Of a DNA stretch of 64,000 nucleotides, positions 34,923 through 45,314 are shown one piece after another; positions within the stretch are counted from its first letter, which is position 1; each line of letters begins with the position of its first letter. The notes below the pieces were generated by a model that was not told where the DNA came from, made no database searches, and saw nothing but the letters and a program-made list of their open reading frames with translations. Origin of the DNA: Methylobacillus flagellatus. Its GTDB lineage: Bacteria; Pseudomonadota; Gammaproteobacteria; Burkholderiales; Methylophilaceae. The DNA lies in contig NZ_SCOU01000001.1 of NCBI RefSeq assembly GCF_005502435.1, forward strand, positions 806,001-870,000, read 5' to 3'. The translations under genes and the position numbers were made by a program.

Positions 34923-35605
34923 GAGGGTACTTTCCTGACGGCAGGCAATTGGCTGAAGGCCAGTTGCGCGGCCTGTTGTTCGGCGATGCGTCGGCTGCTG
35001 CCTTCGCCATAGGTATGGATGTTCATACCAGCGATGAAGCATTCGACACGGAAGGTCTGGCAATGGGCTTCGCCTTCGGTGCTGACCACCGTGTATTCGG
35101 GCACGTCCATCTTCTGGCCCTGCAGGTATTCCTGCAGCAGTGATTTGGAATCCTTGCCTATGGTCTTGGGGTCCAGCCCGTGCAGCAACGGCTGATACAG
35201 ACGCACCACCAGCGTTTCGGCAGCGCTATAACCGGCATCCATGAACACGGCGCCGATGATGGCTTCCACCGCATCGGCCAGCACGGAAGGACGGCGCCAG
35301 CCACCGCTTTTCAGTTCACCTTCACCGAGCAGCAGCGCTTCGCCCAGGTTGAGGCTGCGCGCGATCTCGCTCAGCGTCTGTTCCTTGACCAGGTAAGCAC
35401 GCAGACGGCTCAAGTCACCTTCAGGCAGTTTGGGATATTGCTGGTACAGCAGGTGCGCGACCACGCAATTGAGCACGCCATCACCGAGGAATTCCAGACG
35501 CTCGTTGTTGGCCGCCGTCAGGCTGCGGTGCGTGAGTGCCTGGGTCAGCAGCGCCGGGTTGGCGAAGTCGTGCCCCAGCTGCCGCAGCAAGCCGATCGCC
35601 ACCAT
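34919..35605 (-). CDS. rnc: Ribonuclease III
   Basis: This 228-residue protein has the catalytic signature [13 protein letters not shown], the second acidic motif [15 protein letters not shown], and a C-terminal double-stranded RNA-binding domain ([30 protein letters not shown]). It processes rRNA precursors and structured mRNAs. Many betaproteobacteria have a DUF4845 gene between lepB and rnc; here only 39 bases separate them, so that gene is absent. Confidence 0.97.
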   Translation of the reverse strand: MVAIGLLRQLGHDFANPALLTQALTHRSLTAANNERLEFLGDGVLNCVVAHLLYQQYPKLPEGDLSRLRAYLVKEQTLSEIARSLNLGEALLLGEGELKSGGWRRPSVLADAVEAIIGAVFMDAGYSAAETLVVRLYQPLLHGLDPKTIGKDSKSLLQEYLQGQKMDVPEYTVVSTEGEAHCQTFRVECFIAGMNIHTYGEGSSRRIAEQQAAQLAFSQLPAVRKVPS

Positions 35606-35644
35606 CAGCGTGCGGCTCCGCGCAGGCCAGTAGCAGAGGCGCGC

Positions 35645-36391
35645 TTATTCAATGCGGGTACCGATACGGCCGAAGTCATCGAAATTCCACCAGATCAGGA
35701 AGGCACGGCCAACCAGATTGTCTTCCGGCACAAAGCCCCACACGCGGCTGTCACGGCTGTTGTCACGGTTGTCGCCCATGGCGAAATAATGCCCTTCCGG
35801 CACCACGGCTTCGCCGTCGATAGACAGGCTGTCGTCATGGATCAAGGTATCGTAATGCTTGTCGCCCATCTGTTCCTGTATGCGCCGCGCACTGATCATG
35901 CTGAGGCCGGAGCCTACATAATCGTAGTTGCCATCGGCCGTGGTGGGCACCGGCTGGTCGTTCACGAACAGCTGCTTGTCACGGTAGCTGATCCTGTCGC
36001 CGGGCAGGCCGACCACACGCTTGATGTAATCGATGGACGGGTCTGGCGGGTAATGGAACACGAACACATCGCCACGCTTGGGCTCACCCACGGTGATGAA
36101 AGTGTTGTTCAGGATGGGCACGCGCAGGCCGTAGGTGAATTTGTTGACCAGGATGAAATCGCCCGCCAGCAAGGTCGGCATCATGGAGCCGGACGGGATC
36201 TTGAACGGCTCAACGATGAAAGAGCGGATCACGAACACCAGCAGGATCACCGGGAAGAAACTCTTGGAATACTCCACCAGTACCGGCTCGGCCTTGCCTG
36301 GCGCACGGCGCTTCTTGAGGAACAGGCTATCCAGCAACCAGATTAAGCCGGTCACCGCCAGGATCACCAGCATGAACAATGCAAACATCAT
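35645..36391 (-). CDS. lepB: Signal peptidase I
   Basis: The start MMFALFML at 36391 has GGAGG eight bases upstream and gives 248 residues. There are two N-terminal membrane segments (about 3-20 and 46-60). Catalytic Ser69 is in PSGSM and Lys124 in DYIKRVVGLPGD, with the late GDNRDNSRDSRVWG box. It cleaves signal peptides of exported pre-proteins. It follows lepA, as in most proteobacteria. Confidence 0.97.
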   Translation of the reverse strand: MMFALFMLVILAVTGLIWLLDSLFLKKRRAPGKAEPVLVEYSKSFFPVILLVFVIRSFIVEPFKIPSGSMMPTLLAGDFILVNKFTYGLRVPILNNTFITVGEPKRGDVFVFHYPPDPSIDYIKRVVGLPGDRISYRDKQLFVNDQPVPTTADGNYDYVGSGLSMISARRIQEQMGDKHYDTLIHDDSLSIDGEAVVPEGHYFAMGDNRDNSRDSRVWGFVPEDNLVGRAFLIWWNFDDFGRIGTRIE

Positions 36392-36506
36392 AGGTACAAC
36401 CTCCACTGACTGCCGCCATGTCGGCCTGCATGCGCAGCGCCACTGGCCAATTGGGTATGCTGAGCAGGCCAGCTGACAGCTTGCAGCGCAAGACCGTCAG
36501 CGCCCA

Positions 36507-38300
36507 TCATTTGTCTTCGACCTGCAGAATGGCAAGGAAGGCTTCCTGCGGGATCTCCACATTGCCCACCTGCTTCATGCGCTTCTTGCCTTCTTTTTGT
36601 TTCTCCAGCAGCTTCTTCTTACGCGTGATGTCACCACCATAACACTTGGCCAGCACGTTCTTGCGCATGGCTTTCACGGTCTCGCGCGAGATGATGTTGG
36701 CGCCGATGGCGGCCTGCACCGCCACATCGAACATCTGGCGCGGGATCAGTTCGCGCATCTTGGCGCACAGCTGACGACCACGGTACACGCTGTTGGCGCG
36801 GTGCACGATCAGCGACAAGGCATCGACACGTTCACCGTTGACCATGATGTCCAGCTTGACCAGATCAGCGGCACGGAATTCCAGAAACTCGTAATCCATG
36901 GAGGCATAGCCACGCGATACCGATTTCAGCTTGTCGAAGAAATCCAGCACCACTTCATTGAGCGGCATCTCATAGGTGAGCATGACCTGACGGCCCATGT
37001 ATTGCATATTGCGCTGCACGCCACGCTTGCCATTGCACAGCGTCATCACCGGGCCTACATAATCCTGCGGCATCAGCAGATTGACGGTGATCATGGGCTC
37101 GCGGATCTCGTCGATGCGTGAAGGCTCGGGCAGGCGCGAAGGGTTCTCGATCTGCTGGACTTCACCACTTTTGAGCAACAACTCATAGACCACGGTCGGG
37201 GCCGTGGTGATGAGGTCCATATCGTATTCGCGCTCCAGCCGCTCCTGCACGATCTCCATGTGCAGCAGACCCAGGAAACCACAGCGAAAGCCAAAGCCCA
37301 GCGCCGTGGAATTCTCCGGCTCGTATTGCAGGGAGGCATCGTTGAGTTGCAGCTTTTCGAGCGCGGTACGCAAGGCTTCGAACTGGTTGGATTCCACCGG
37401 ATACAGACCGGCGAACACCTGTGGCTGCACTTCCTTGAAGCCGGGCAAGGCCTCGGCAGCCGGGCGCGTATCCAGCGTGACGGTATCGCCCACCTTGGCA
37501 GCGGTCAGCTCCTTGATGCCGGCGATGATGAAGCCCACTTCACCGGCCGACAGCGATTCCTTGACCAGCGATTTCGGCGTGAACACACCCACCTGCTCGC
37601 ACAGATGCACGGCACGCGTGGCCATCATCTTGATCTTGTCTTTGGGTTTGAGCGTGCCGTCGATGACACGCACCAGCATCACCACGCCGACGTAGTTATC
37701 GAACCAGGAATCGATGATCAGCGCCTTCAAGGGCGCGGTCGGGTCGCCGACTGGCGGCGGGATCCTGGCGATGACGGCTTCCAGCACATCACGCACGCCC
37801 TCGCCGGTTTTGGCGGAACAGCGTACCGCGTCGGTGGCTTCCACGCCGATGACATCCTCGATCTCCTGGATCACCCGGTCCGGGTCAGCCGATGGCAGGT
37901 CGATCTTGTTGAGCACGGCAGTGACGGTCACGCCCAGGTCGATGGCGGTATAACAGTTGGCCACACTCTGCGCTTCCACGCCTTGCGAAGCGTCCACCAC
38001 CAGCAGCGCGCCTTCGCAAGCAGACAGCGAGCGGCTGACCTCATAGGAAAAGTCGACGTGGCCCGGGGTATCGATCAGGTTGAGCTGATAACGCTGACCG
38101 TCCAGCGCCACATAGTCCAGCGCCGCTGTCTGCGCCTTGATGGTGATGCCGCGCTCGCGCTCCAGATCCATGGAGTCAAGCACCTGGGCTTCCATTTCAC
38201 GGTCAGACAAACCACCACACAGGTGGATGATACGGTCGGCCAGCGTGGATTTACCGTGGTCGATGTGGGCGATGATGGAGAAATTACGGATATTTTTCAT
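36507..38300 (-). CDS. lepA: Elongation factor 4 (LepA)
   Basis: This 597-residue translational GTPase has the P-loop [23 protein letters not shown], and the LepA-specific C-terminal domain ending in [15 protein letters not shown]4 back-translocates ribosomes or aids initiation and 30S assembly. Length matches E. coli (599). It lies 38311-38347 hairpin-downstream of degP and starts the lepA-lepB-rnc-era set. Confidence 0.98.
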   Translation of the reverse strand: MKNIRNFSIIAHIDHGKSTLADRIIHLCGGLSDREMEAQVLDSMDLERERGITIKAQTAALDYVALDGQRYQLNLIDTPGHVDFSYEVSRSLSACEGALLVVDASQGVEAQSVANCYTAIDLGVTVTAVLNKIDLPSADPDRVIQEIEDVIGVEATDAVRCSAKTGEGVRDVLEAVIARIPPPVGDPTAPLKALIIDSWFDNYVGVVMLVRVIDGTLKPKDKIKMMATRAVHLCEQVGVFTPKSLVKESLSAGEVGFIIAGIKELTAAKVGDTVTLDTRPAAEALPGFKEVQPQVFAGLYPVESNQFEALRTALEKLQLNDASLQYEPENSTALGFGFRCGFLGLLHMEIVQERLEREYDMDLITTAPTVVYELLLKSGEVQQIENPSRLPEPSRIDEIREPMITVNLLMPQDYVGPVMTLCNGKRGVQRNMQYMGRQVMLTYEMPLNEVVLDFFDKLKSVSRGYASMDYEFLEFRAADLVKLDIMVNGERVDALSLIVHRANSVYRGRQLCAKMRELIPRQMFDVAVQAAIGANIISRETVKAMRKNVLAKCYGGDITRKKKLLEKQKEGKKRMKQVGNVEIPQEAFLAILQVEDK

Positions 38301-38310
38301 GATTGGATAC

Positions 38311-38347
38311 TTGCAACAACAAGGGCGCCTGAGCGCCCCCGTTGCAA
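38311..38347 (-). terminator. Hairpin terminator between degP and lepA
   Basis: An inner stem GGGCGC/GCGCCC (38323-38338, loop of 4) sits inside an outer TTGCAAC/GTTGCAA stem. On the minus strand it is followed by TTGTTGTTG. It probably limits read-through from the sigma-E operon into lepA. Confidence 0.65.
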
Positions 38348-38432
38348 CGATTTTTCGGCCTGTACTTTTATCGGCTTGATAATGCGGCCAATTTTACAGC
38401 AAACGCCGTCTGGCCGCACCTCTGCAGCATGC

Positions 38433-39851
38433 TTACTTGCCGGTGGTGACCTTGATCGGTACGTACAAGGTATTTTCGCCGCGCTTGATCAGCAAGGCCA
38501 CGGACTTTCCTGCAGCAACGGCGGCAAGCTGCTTGTTGAACTGATCCAGGCTGACCACCTCGGTATTGTTCAAGCCCAGCACCACATCGCCACGGCGGAT
38601 ACCCGCCTGGGCAGCGACACCCTGTGCATCGATCACCAGCAAGCCGTTCTGGCCGTTGAGCTGCTTCTTCTGCTGCGGAGTCAATTCACGCAGGATCAGG
38701 CCGATACGGTTGACCTCGGGCTTGCCCGATTCGCGTGGCGCACTGGCCGCTTCTTCCGGGTCCGGCATGTTGCCTACGGTGATGTTCAAGGTCTTGGCAG
38801 CCCCCTTGCGCAACACTTCCGCCTGCGTGGTCTTGCCGGGTTTCACGGCCGCGACGGCACGTGGCAGGTCGGACGAAGTGGTGATGGCTTTGCCGTCGAA
38901 CTTGAGGATCACGTCACCGGGTTCCAGGCCGCCCTTCTCGGCCGGGCTGCCTTTTTCGATACCCGCCACCAGCGCACCACCGGCGCTCTTCATGCCAAAC
39001 GATTCAGCCAGCTCTGCATTCATCTCCTGAATGGCGATACCTAGCCAGCCTCGCGTGATCTTGCCACTGGCTTTGAGCTGATTGGAGATATCGATGGCCA
39101 CATCGATGGGGATGGCGAAAGACAGGCCCACGGAACCACCGCTGCGGCTGTAGATCTGTGAGTTGATGCCAACCACTTCGCCACGCAGATTGAACAGCGG
39201 GCCGCCGGAGTTACCGGGGTTGATGGCAACATCGGTCTGGATGAACGGCACGAAGTTCTCTTGAGGCAAGGCACGGCCCTTGGCACTGACGATGCCCGCC
39301 GTCATGGTGTTCTCAAGACCGAACGGCGAGCCGATCGCCGCCACCCATTCGCCCACCTTGAGCTGGGTAGGGTCGCCCGTTGTCACCTTGGGCAAACCGG
39401 TCGCTTCGATCTTGAGCAGGGCCACGTCGGTACGCTTGTCGCTGCCGATGATCTTGGCCTTGAATTCACGCTTGTCATGCAGCTTGACGATGACTTCGTC
39501 CGCCTGGCTGACCACGTGTGCATTGGTCAGCACATACCCGTCACTGCTGATGATGAAACCGGAACCCAGCGAGCTGGATTTATATTCTTGTTGCGGAGCA
39601 CCCGGCGCACCCGGCGCGCCACCCGGGGCAGGGATACCGAAGCGGCGGAACAGCTCGCTCAGCCCCTCATCGTTAGGGAAGCCAGGGAACGGCGATGCTG
39701 CTGCGCTCTGCATGGTTTGGGTGATGCTGATGTTGACCACTGCAGGGCCCTGCTTCTCGGCCAGCTCAGTGAAATCCGGAAGATCCTTGGCAACGGCCTG
39801 ACCGACCAGCGTCAGGCTCAATGCCAACACCGTAACTAAATTTCTGATCAT
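38433..39851 (-). CDS. degP: Periplasmic serine protease DegP/MucD (Do family)
   Basis: This 472-residue protein has a signal peptide (LVTVLALSLTLVGQAVA, cleaved near residue 21) and a trypsin-like domain with His112 (TNAHVV), Asp142 (RTDVALLK) and Ser215 (GNSGGP). Two PDZ domains follow (about 265-350 and 380-470). The LA-loop region contains GAPGAPGAP repeats. It degrades or refolds misfolded envelope proteins. It closes the rpoE-rseABC operon, the MucD arrangement, so sigma-E control is likely. Confidence 0.96.
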   Translation of the reverse strand: MIRNLVTVLALSLTLVGQAVAKDLPDFTELAEKQGPAVVNISITQTMQSAAASPFPGFPNDEGLSELFRRFGIPAPGGAPGAPGAPQQEYKSSSLGSGFIISSDGYVLTNAHVVSQADEVIVKLHDKREFKAKIIGSDKRTDVALLKIEATGLPKVTTGDPTQLKVGEWVAAIGSPFGLENTMTAGIVSAKGRALPQENFVPFIQTDVAINPGNSGGPLFNLRGEVVGINSQIYSRSGGSVGLSFAIPIDVAIDISNQLKASGKITRGWLGIAIQEMNAELAESFGMKSAGGALVAGIEKGSPAEKGGLEPGDVILKFDGKAITTSSDLPRAVAAVKPGKTTQAEVLRKGAAKTLNITVGNMPDPEEAASAPRESGKPEVNRIGLILRELTPQQKKQLNGQNGLLVIDAQGVAAQAGIRRGDVVLGLNNTEVVSLDQFNKQLAAVAAGKSVALLIKRGENTLYVPIKVTTGK

Positions 39852-39895
39852 TTATTACCCTCGTTCATGATTGAGTTGCATTAGCTGATATGGCA

Positions 39896-40360
39896 TTACT
39901 TGAAATGGATGGCGTGCACGGCTTCGGCTGGAAGCAAGCTGACGATCTGCGGACGCGCAGCGAACTGCACGCTCGCGCCCATGCTGTGCAGCCTGACCCA
40001 CAACATGCCCAAGGCCAAGCCAGCCACAGCACCGAGCACCGCATACAGATCGGCGCCAGCACCCAGCACGCTGCCTGCCGCACTGCCCAGCAACAAACTT
40101 AGCAGGGGCACTGCGTATACCTTGAGCGCCCCCACCAGCAACGCTTGCGGGGCAATGGCCACCATCACATGATCGCCCGGCTGTGCACCGATGGTGTTAC
40201 TGGCACTGAACACGCGGCTATGATGACGGAACAAACGCCCGAACAACGCGACCCCGCAGCCGCGGCTTTGACCGCACAGACTGCAGGCCGTGCGCCTCAC
40301 CACTTCCAGCTCGGCTGCGTCATCATAGACAGTGAGGACGACGGCTTGTTCTTCAATCAT
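39896..40360 (-). CDS. rseC: RseC/MucC family sigma-E regulatory protein
   Basis: This 154-residue protein has an N-terminal cysteine cluster (CSLCGQSRGCG, about 22-32) and two membrane helices at about 82-100 and 105-125 (VGALKVYAVPLLSLLLGSAAG, YAVLGAVAGLALGMLWV). RseC/MucC modulates sigma-E activity mildly; a relative functions with Rsx in SoxR reduction. It lies between rseB and degP. The presence of Rnf genes in the same window makes an electron-transfer link conceivable. Confidence 0.93.
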   Translation of the reverse strand: MIEEQAVVLTVYDDAAELEVVRRTACSLCGQSRGCGVALFGRLFRHHSRVFSASNTIGAQPGDHVMVAIAPQALLVGALKVYAVPLLSLLLGSAAGSVLGAGADLYAVLGAVAGLALGMLWVRLHSMGASVQFAARPQIVSLLPAEAVHAIHFK

Positions 40361-40377
40361 GGGATGGATGGAACGGT

Positions 40378-41379
40378 TTATTTTTTGTAACTGAGTGGAC
40401 TGCTTTTGAAACTGATGCTGTTGGAGATCTGCATCAGTGTGTTGGCCGGCACTTCGCCGACCACCACGGTTTGGTAACCGTTGCTGACATTCACGAACAT
40501 ATTGGTTGGACCGACACCCCGGTGGCCCAGCCTGATCGGTGAGGCTGGGTTACTGACCGCTTCAATGAACATGGAAACATTGGCCAGACCGTCTGAAAAA
40601 ATCAACTGACTCACTGGGGAAGCCTTGTTGGGCAACTTGCGCACCACGTGATCGATCTTGTGAAAACCCGCAGGCAATGCGCCCAGCTGCCAAGCCTCCG
40701 CCTGCGCCAGCCCGGCCTGATCGGTCACTTCTTCCATGACGTAGGGCTTGCGGGCATCCACCTTGGGCTGGAACCAGTCCATGTTCTGCGTATCCAGCAG
40801 ATTGAGCTGGCTGAAGGCGATCTGCTCGACCGGCTCGTGGCGTTCATTAAGCAACATGGATTTGAGCAGCAGGCCGTACTCGCGGTCCACCCACAGCTTG
40901 TAGCTGTAACGGTAGGCATCTTTGGCTTCCAGGTAGACCAGTTGCGCATCGCGGCCACCGATACGTTCCGTGGCGCCCAGTTTGCTCTGGTAGCTTTGCT
41001 TCAGCGCGGTCATGTCAACCGGGAGCAAAGCCGGGAACATGTTCTTGTCCTTGCGCTTCTCGATGACGACTTTCTCTTCGCGGGCGTTGAACACCACCAC
41101 ATCGTTACCCTGACGCAAGATCTCGCGCGGGGCCCCGTCCAGCACCACGATACGGGCATATTCGCCCTGACCGTAGTTCATGTGGGTGATCTGTACCGAC
41201 TTGCTGTTGGTGTTGACGCCCTGATAAACGAAGATGCCACGGTAACTGAGGTCACGGGCCGCCTGAGCGGTCTTTTGCAGCCAGGACCAGCCGTCTTCAG
41301 GCTGGTTTTCTGCGTGACCCGCCGTGGTCCATACCAGACAGAGGGCCAGCACTGATGCTGGCACTGCTGATCTCATCAA
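40378..41379 (-). CDS. rseB: Sigma-E regulatory protein RseB/MucB
   Basis: This 333-residue periplasmic protein has a signal peptide (VPASVLALCLVWTTAGHAEN) and the two MucB/RseB domains: an LolA-like N-terminal part (SYRGIFVYQGVNTNSKSVQITH) and a C-terminal part (LPNKASPVSQLIFSDGLANVSMFIE). RseB protects RseA from DegS cleavage and senses lipopolysaccharide or lipoprotein stress. Its start overlaps the rseA stop (ATGA). Confidence 0.96.
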   Translation of the reverse strand: MMRSAVPASVLALCLVWTTAGHAENQPEDGWSWLQKTAQAARDLSYRGIFVYQGVNTNSKSVQITHMNYGQGEYARIVVLDGAPREILRQGNDVVVFNAREEKVVIEKRKDKNMFPALLPVDMTALKQSYQSKLGATERIGGRDAQLVYLEAKDAYRYSYKLWVDREYGLLLKSMLLNERHEPVEQIAFSQLNLLDTQNMDWFQPKVDARKPYVMEEVTDQAGLAQAEAWQLGALPAGFHKIDHVVRKLPNKASPVSQLIFSDGLANVSMFIEAVSNPASPIRLGHRGVGPTNMFVNVSNGYQTVVVGEVPANTLMQISNSISFKSSPLSYKK

Positions 41380-41963
41380 CGTCCGCCTTCGGCATACGCC
41401 ACAGGCTGGATGTAATAAGCGGCATTCGGCGCCATGGATTGATGCGCCATCAGGTATTCAGCGGGCAATTCAGACACCAGCACTGGGGTTTGCTCGACTT
41501 GCTGGGAAGCTTGCTCCATGGCCACGACTTGCACGGGACTACTTTGTGTGAGATTGCTCTGGGCCAGATTGGTCTGTGCAGACTCGCTGCTCGCGCTGAG
41601 CGCAGCCAGCTCGATGGAAGCGGTCGGGCCACCGGTCTGTTGCAAGGCCATCCAGCCCACGAACATGACCGCTGCGAAAGAAGCCGCGATAGACCAGCCT
41701 CCGGAAACAGACCAGGCGCCAGTCACTGCACGCAGCCTGGAAGGCTTGGGCGCCAGTACAACGGGTTCTTCACGCAGCTTTTGCATCAGGCGCTGCTCGA
41801 AACCTGGCGACAGGATCGCATTACCACGCATGGCATCACCGATCAGATGATAGGTGTCCCAACTGCGGCGCATCTCGCCGTCGTGGCTCAGCGAGCTGAA
41901 CAGATGGTCCGCTTCCTCGATCGGGATCGCCCCATCCATCAATGCCGAAACTTGCTCTTTCAT
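41376..41963 (-). CDS. rseA: Anti-sigma-E factor RseA/MucA
   Basis: This 195-residue protein has a cytoplasmic sigma-binding domain (VSALMDGAIPIEEADHLFSS; SWDTYHLIGDAMRG), one membrane helix (about 104-122, WSIAASFAAVMFVGWMAL) and a periplasmic tail. It holds RpoE at the membrane until proteolysis by a site-1 and site-2 protease cascade. It lies 48 bases after rpoE. Confidence 0.95.
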   Translation of the reverse strand: MKEQVSALMDGAIPIEEADHLFSSLSHDGEMRRSWDTYHLIGDAMRGNAILSPGFEQRLMQKLREEPVVLAPKPSRLRAVTGAWSVSGGWSIAASFAAVMFVGWMALQQTGGPTASIELAALSASSESAQTNLAQSNLTQSSPVQVVAMEQASQQVEQTPVLVSELPAEYLMAHQSMAPNAAYYIQPVAYAEGGR

Positions 41964-42011
41964 ATACTTCTCCTGAATGCTGGCAGTGGCTACACTTACC
42001 AGTAACTACAC

Positions 42012-42746
42012 TTACCAGCGTCTATCTTTAGGCGTGTCCAGCAAAGGCCGCAGCTGCTGCGAGATGGTCTCGCGAGCGCGGAAGATGCGGGAACGCACAG
42101 TGCCTATCGGGCAATTCATCAATGTCGCGATCTCTTCGTAGCTCAGGCCTTCGATCTCGCGTAAGGTGATCGCAGTACGCAACTCTTCGGGCAGTGAAGC
42201 CACCGTGTCATTGACTGTCTTGGCGATCTGCTTGCTCATCAACTCCGTTTCCGGCGTGTCCATGGTGCGCAGTTCGTTGCCGTCTTCGAAGTTCTCGGCG
42301 TCTTCGATCTCGATGTCGTTGCTGACCTGCGGTCTGCGTCCCATGGAGACCAGGTAGTTCTTGGCCGTGTTGATGCCGATGCGGTACAGCCAGGTGTAAA
42401 ACGCACTATCACCGCGGAAGTTCGGCAAGGCGCGATACGCCTTGATGAACGATTCCTGTACCACATCCTCCACCTCAGCCTGGTCACGTATCATGCGCGA
42501 CAACAGACGACCCAGCTTGCGCTGGTACTTTTCCACCAGCAAACCGAAGGCACGCTGGTCGCCGTGCTGCGCACGTTCAACCAGCGCCTGGTCCAGCTCA
42601 CGATTACCTGCAGCCGCATTGGTGTTGGCAGTTGCAGGTTTGGCATCTCCTGCCGGAAATTTGATCATGGCCGGAGTATAACCTTGTAGCTTGGTGTCGA
42701 CGAATCCCAGACTGGAAAACTCTTGGAAATTTTTGCTGTTTATCAT
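42012..42746 (-). CDS. rpoE: Extracytoplasmic sigma factor RpoE (AlgU)
   Basis: This 244-residue ECF sigma factor has region 2 (DQALVERAQHGDQRAFGLLV; AEVEDVVQESFIKAYRALPN) and region 4 (LPEELRTAITLREIEGLSYEEIA; CPIGTVRSRIFRARE). The start at 42746 is preceded by GGGAG and adds about 45 residues before the conserved region; a shorter start at 42668 (MIKFPAG) is possible, E. coli RpoE being 191 residues. It directs the envelope-stress regulon and is controlled by rseA-rseB downstream. Confidence 0.95.
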   Translation of the reverse strand: MINSKNFQEFSSLGFVDTKLQGYTPAMIKFPAGDAKPATANTNAAAGNRELDQALVERAQHGDQRAFGLLVEKYQRKLGRLLSRMIRDQAEVEDVVQESFIKAYRALPNFRGDSAFYTWLYRIGINTAKNYLVSMGRRPQVSNDIEIEDAENFEDGNELRTMDTPETELMSKQIAKTVNDTVASLPEELRTAITLREIEGLSYEEIATLMNCPIGTVRSRIFRARETISQQLRPLLDTPKDRRW

Positions 42747-42798
42747 TGCCCTACTCCCTGTAGAGATTGCGCTATTTCAGCCTAACTAGCTTACAAAT

Positions 42799-42827
42799 GA
42801 AGACAGCGCTACACTCGCAAAAGTTCA
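42799..42827 (-). promoter_or_regulatory. Possible sigma-E autoregulatory promoter of rpoE
   Basis: On the minus strand TGAACTT (42827-42821) and TCTTC (42803-42799) are 17 bases apart, resembling the sigma-E consensus GGAACTT with TCTRA or TCTTC. The position, about 55 bases before the start, is suitable. Confidence 0.4.
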
Positions 42828-42880
42828 TCCAGATATCGTAACCAAGGTCTTGTCCATCACCTTCAGATTGTCTATGCCCA

Positions 42881-44509
42881 ATGCAACAATGTGACGTCCT
42901 CATCCTGGGCAGCGGTCTCGCTGGCCTGACCCTCGCGCTCAAGGTGGCGGCCAACCGGCAGGTGTGCCTGGTCAGCAAACGCAGCGTGGACGACAGCTCC
43001 AGCAACTGGGCTCAGGGCGGTATCGCCGCCGTGCTCAACGACGACGACTCCATCGAGGCGCACATCCAGGACACGCTGGTGGCAGGTGCCGGCCTGTGCG
43101 ATGCCGCGGTGACGCGACTGGTGGCCGAACATGGCCGCGAGACCGTGGAATGGCTGATCGAGGAAGGCGTGCCATTCACGCGCGAGGCCGACGACAGCGG
43201 CTACCATCTGACCCGGGAAGGTGGCCACAGCCATCGCCGCATCATCCATGCAGCTGACGCTACCGGGCATGCGGTGCAGCAGACACTGGCAGACAAGGTA
43301 CGCAAGCACCCCAATATCCGCGTACTGGAAGATCACATCGCGGTGGACCTGATCACCTCGACCAAGGCCGGCGTGCGGGGCACCGATTGCCTGGGCGCCT
43401 ACCTGCTGGATAACACCACTGGCAAGGTCATCACCATCGCGGCACAGCAAACCGTGCTGGCCACTGGCGGTGCAGGCAAGGTCTATCTGTACACCACCAA
43501 TCCCGATGTCGCGACTGGCGACGGCATCGCCATGGCCTGGCGGGCGGGCTGCCGTGTCGCGAACATGGAATTCATCCAGTTCCACCCCACCTGCCTGTAT
43601 CACCCGCAAGCCAAGTCCTTCCTGATCTCCGAAGCGGTACGTGGCGAAGGCGGTCTGCTACGCCTGCCGGACGGCACGCGCTTCATGCCAGCCCACGATG
43701 AGCGCGCCGAACTGGCACCGCGTGATGTGGTGGCACGCGCCATCGACTTCGAGATGAAAAAACGCGGCATCGACTGCGTCTACATCGACATCACCCATCA
43801 ACCCGCCGATTTCATCCTGTCGCACTTCCCCACCATCTACCGGCGCTGCATGGAGCTAGGCATCGACATCACCAAACAACCCATCCCGGTGGTGCCAGCA
43901 GCGCACTACAGCTGCGGCGGCATCATGACCGACCACATCGGCCGCACCGACCTGCCCGGCCTGTATGCCATAGGCGAGACCGCCTGTACCGGCCTGCACG
44001 GCGCCAACCGGCTGGCCAGCAACTCATTGCTGGAATGTCTGGTGTTCGGACAAGAAGTCGCGCGTGACATCCTGCAACAGCCGGTCAAAGCGTGCAGCAA
44101 GCTGCCTTACTGGGACGAGAGTCGCGTCACCGACGCGGACGAAGAGATCATCATCGCGCATACCTGGAACGAATTGCGCCGCTTCATGTGGAACTACGTG
44201 GGCATCGTGCGCACCACCAAGCGTTTGCAGCGTGCGCTGAACCGCATCGACATGCTGCGCAGCGAGGTGCATGAGTTCTACAGCAACTTCCGCATCAGCA
44301 ATAACCTGATCGAATTGCGTAACCTGCTGCAAGTGGCGGAATTGATCGTGAGAAGCGCCATGGAGCGGCATGAGAGCCGCGGGCTGCATTACAGCCGCGA
44401 CTATCCGGACATGCTGGGCGAAGCGATCCCCACCGTGCTGGAGCCCTCCAACTACTACAGCCTGCTGGACCGCCATCACGGCCTGACGGCCAGAAAGAAA
44501 GTCGGCTAG
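42881..44509 (+). CDS. nadB: L-aspartate oxidase
   Basis: This 542-residue flavoprotein has an N-terminal FAD motif ([15 protein letters not shown]), the [11 protein letters not shown] loop, a capping domain, [11 protein letters not shown], and a C-terminal helical domain ([23 protein letters not shown] begins it). It oxidises aspartate to iminoaspartate for quinolinate and NAD synthesis. It is divergent from rpoE, the same arrangement as in E. coli and many betaproteobacteria. Confidence 0.97.
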   Translation: MQQCDVLILGSGLAGLTLALKVAANRQVCLVSKRSVDDSSSNWAQGGIAAVLNDDDSIEAHIQDTLVAGAGLCDAAVTRLVAEHGRETVEWLIEEGVPFTREADDSGYHLTREGGHSHRRIIHAADATGHAVQQTLADKVRKHPNIRVLEDHIAVDLITSTKAGVRGTDCLGAYLLDNTTGKVITIAAQQTVLATGGAGKVYLYTTNPDVATGDGIAMAWRAGCRVANMEFIQFHPTCLYHPQAKSFLISEAVRGEGGLLRLPDGTRFMPAHDERAELAPRDVVARAIDFEMKKRGIDCVYIDITHQPADFILSHFPTIYRRCMELGIDITKQPIPVVPAAHYSCGGIMTDHIGRTDLPGLYAIGETACTGLHGANRLASNSLLECLVFGQEVARDILQQPVKACSKLPYWDESRVTDADEEIIIAHTWNELRRFMWNYVGIVRTTKRLQRALNRIDMLRSEVHEFYSNFRISNNLIELRNLLQVAELIVRSAMERHESRGLHYSRDYPDMLGEAIPTVLEPSNYYSLLDRHHGLTARKKVG

Positions 44510-44518
44510 CTACGTTGC

Positions 44519-45301
44519 TCAGGCTGCGCGGCTGATACCGAGCAACGCACCCTGCTGACGCAAGTCCTCCAGGATCTGGGTGCCGAAGCTCAGCACCATC
44601 TCCGCATCGGCCTGACCCAGCTCACTGGCGATCTGCAACAGCGCCTGACGGCCATTCAGCGTACCGGTTTGCAACAGCGCCAGCAGGCGCGCTGTCACTG
44701 GGTTCAACTCCACAAAGCGCACCACATCCTGCGGGTCACGGAACACCAGCAACTGCACTGGCTCGACCGCTTTGGGTTTGAACTGCCTGGAGATGCGTTG
44801 CACCGGATAGTCATAACTGAGCAAGGCCAGCGCGGGCGCGAACACCGGCAGGCCCTCCAGCAGATCACCAGCAGCCTGCACACTGTCTGGCGCAACAGAC
44901 ACATCGGCCACCGCCAGCGCCATCTCCACCCACTCATAGTGGGCCAGATGCGGCAGGTAGGCTGGCAAGCGCAACGCCGGATCATGCTGCTGGATCTCGC
45001 TCAGGTATTGCAGAAACTCTTCGGGGATCTTGCGGAATAGCGGGCTGCTGCAACGGTGATGGATGAAGAAGCTGCGCACCAGTCGGCGCCATAAACGCAC
45101 ACCCAACGCCAGTTGCGCCACCGGAAAGCAGGCAGATACCGAGCTGTAGAAATTATTGAACACGATCTCCGTGTATACCTGCATGCGCTCCGCGCGTACT
45201 TGCGCGGGCTTGCGTGCATGCCTAGGGTCACGCACATGCGCACAGAACTGCTGCTGATACTGCATGAAGCCCGGCAGGGCTAGAATGGTACTGGTGGTCA
45301 T
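44519..45301 (-). CDS. MNIO partner protein, HvfC/BufC-type (DUF2063)
   Basis: This 260-residue protein has the DUF2063 N-terminal domain (about 5-100: MQYQQQFCAHVRDP, ERMQVYTEIVFNNFYSSVSACFPV, RRLVRSFFIHHRCSSPLFRKIPEEFLQYL) and a C-terminal domain with AHYEWVEMALAVADV. Proteins of this type are the recognition partner of the DUF692 enzyme and bring the precursor peptide to it. It lies 13 bases after the DUF692 gene and is the last gene of the locus; it is convergent with nadB. Confidence 0.9.
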   Translation of the reverse strand: MTTSTILALPGFMQYQQQFCAHVRDPRHARKPAQVRAERMQVYTEIVFNNFYSSVSACFPVAQLALGVRLWRRLVRSFFIHHRCSSPLFRKIPEEFLQYLSEIQQHDPALRLPAYLPHLAHYEWVEMALAVADVSVAPDSVQAAGDLLEGLPVFAPALALLSYDYPVQRISRQFKPKAVEPVQLLVFRDPQDVVRFVELNPVTARLLALLQTGTLNGRQALLQIASELGQADAEMVLSFGTQILEDLRQQGALLGISRAA

Positions 45302-45314
45302 GGAATGGCGGTGA

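Noticed and set aside
37260-39044. 594-codon plus-strand frame opposite lepA and degP
   Set aside because: It runs through two conserved genes and the gap between them; composition is that of a shadow frame.
44519-45301. DUF2063 gene as a DNA-binding regulator, as the old family name suggests
   Set aside because: Its position directly behind a DUF692 gene and precursor makes the RiPP partner role far more likely.
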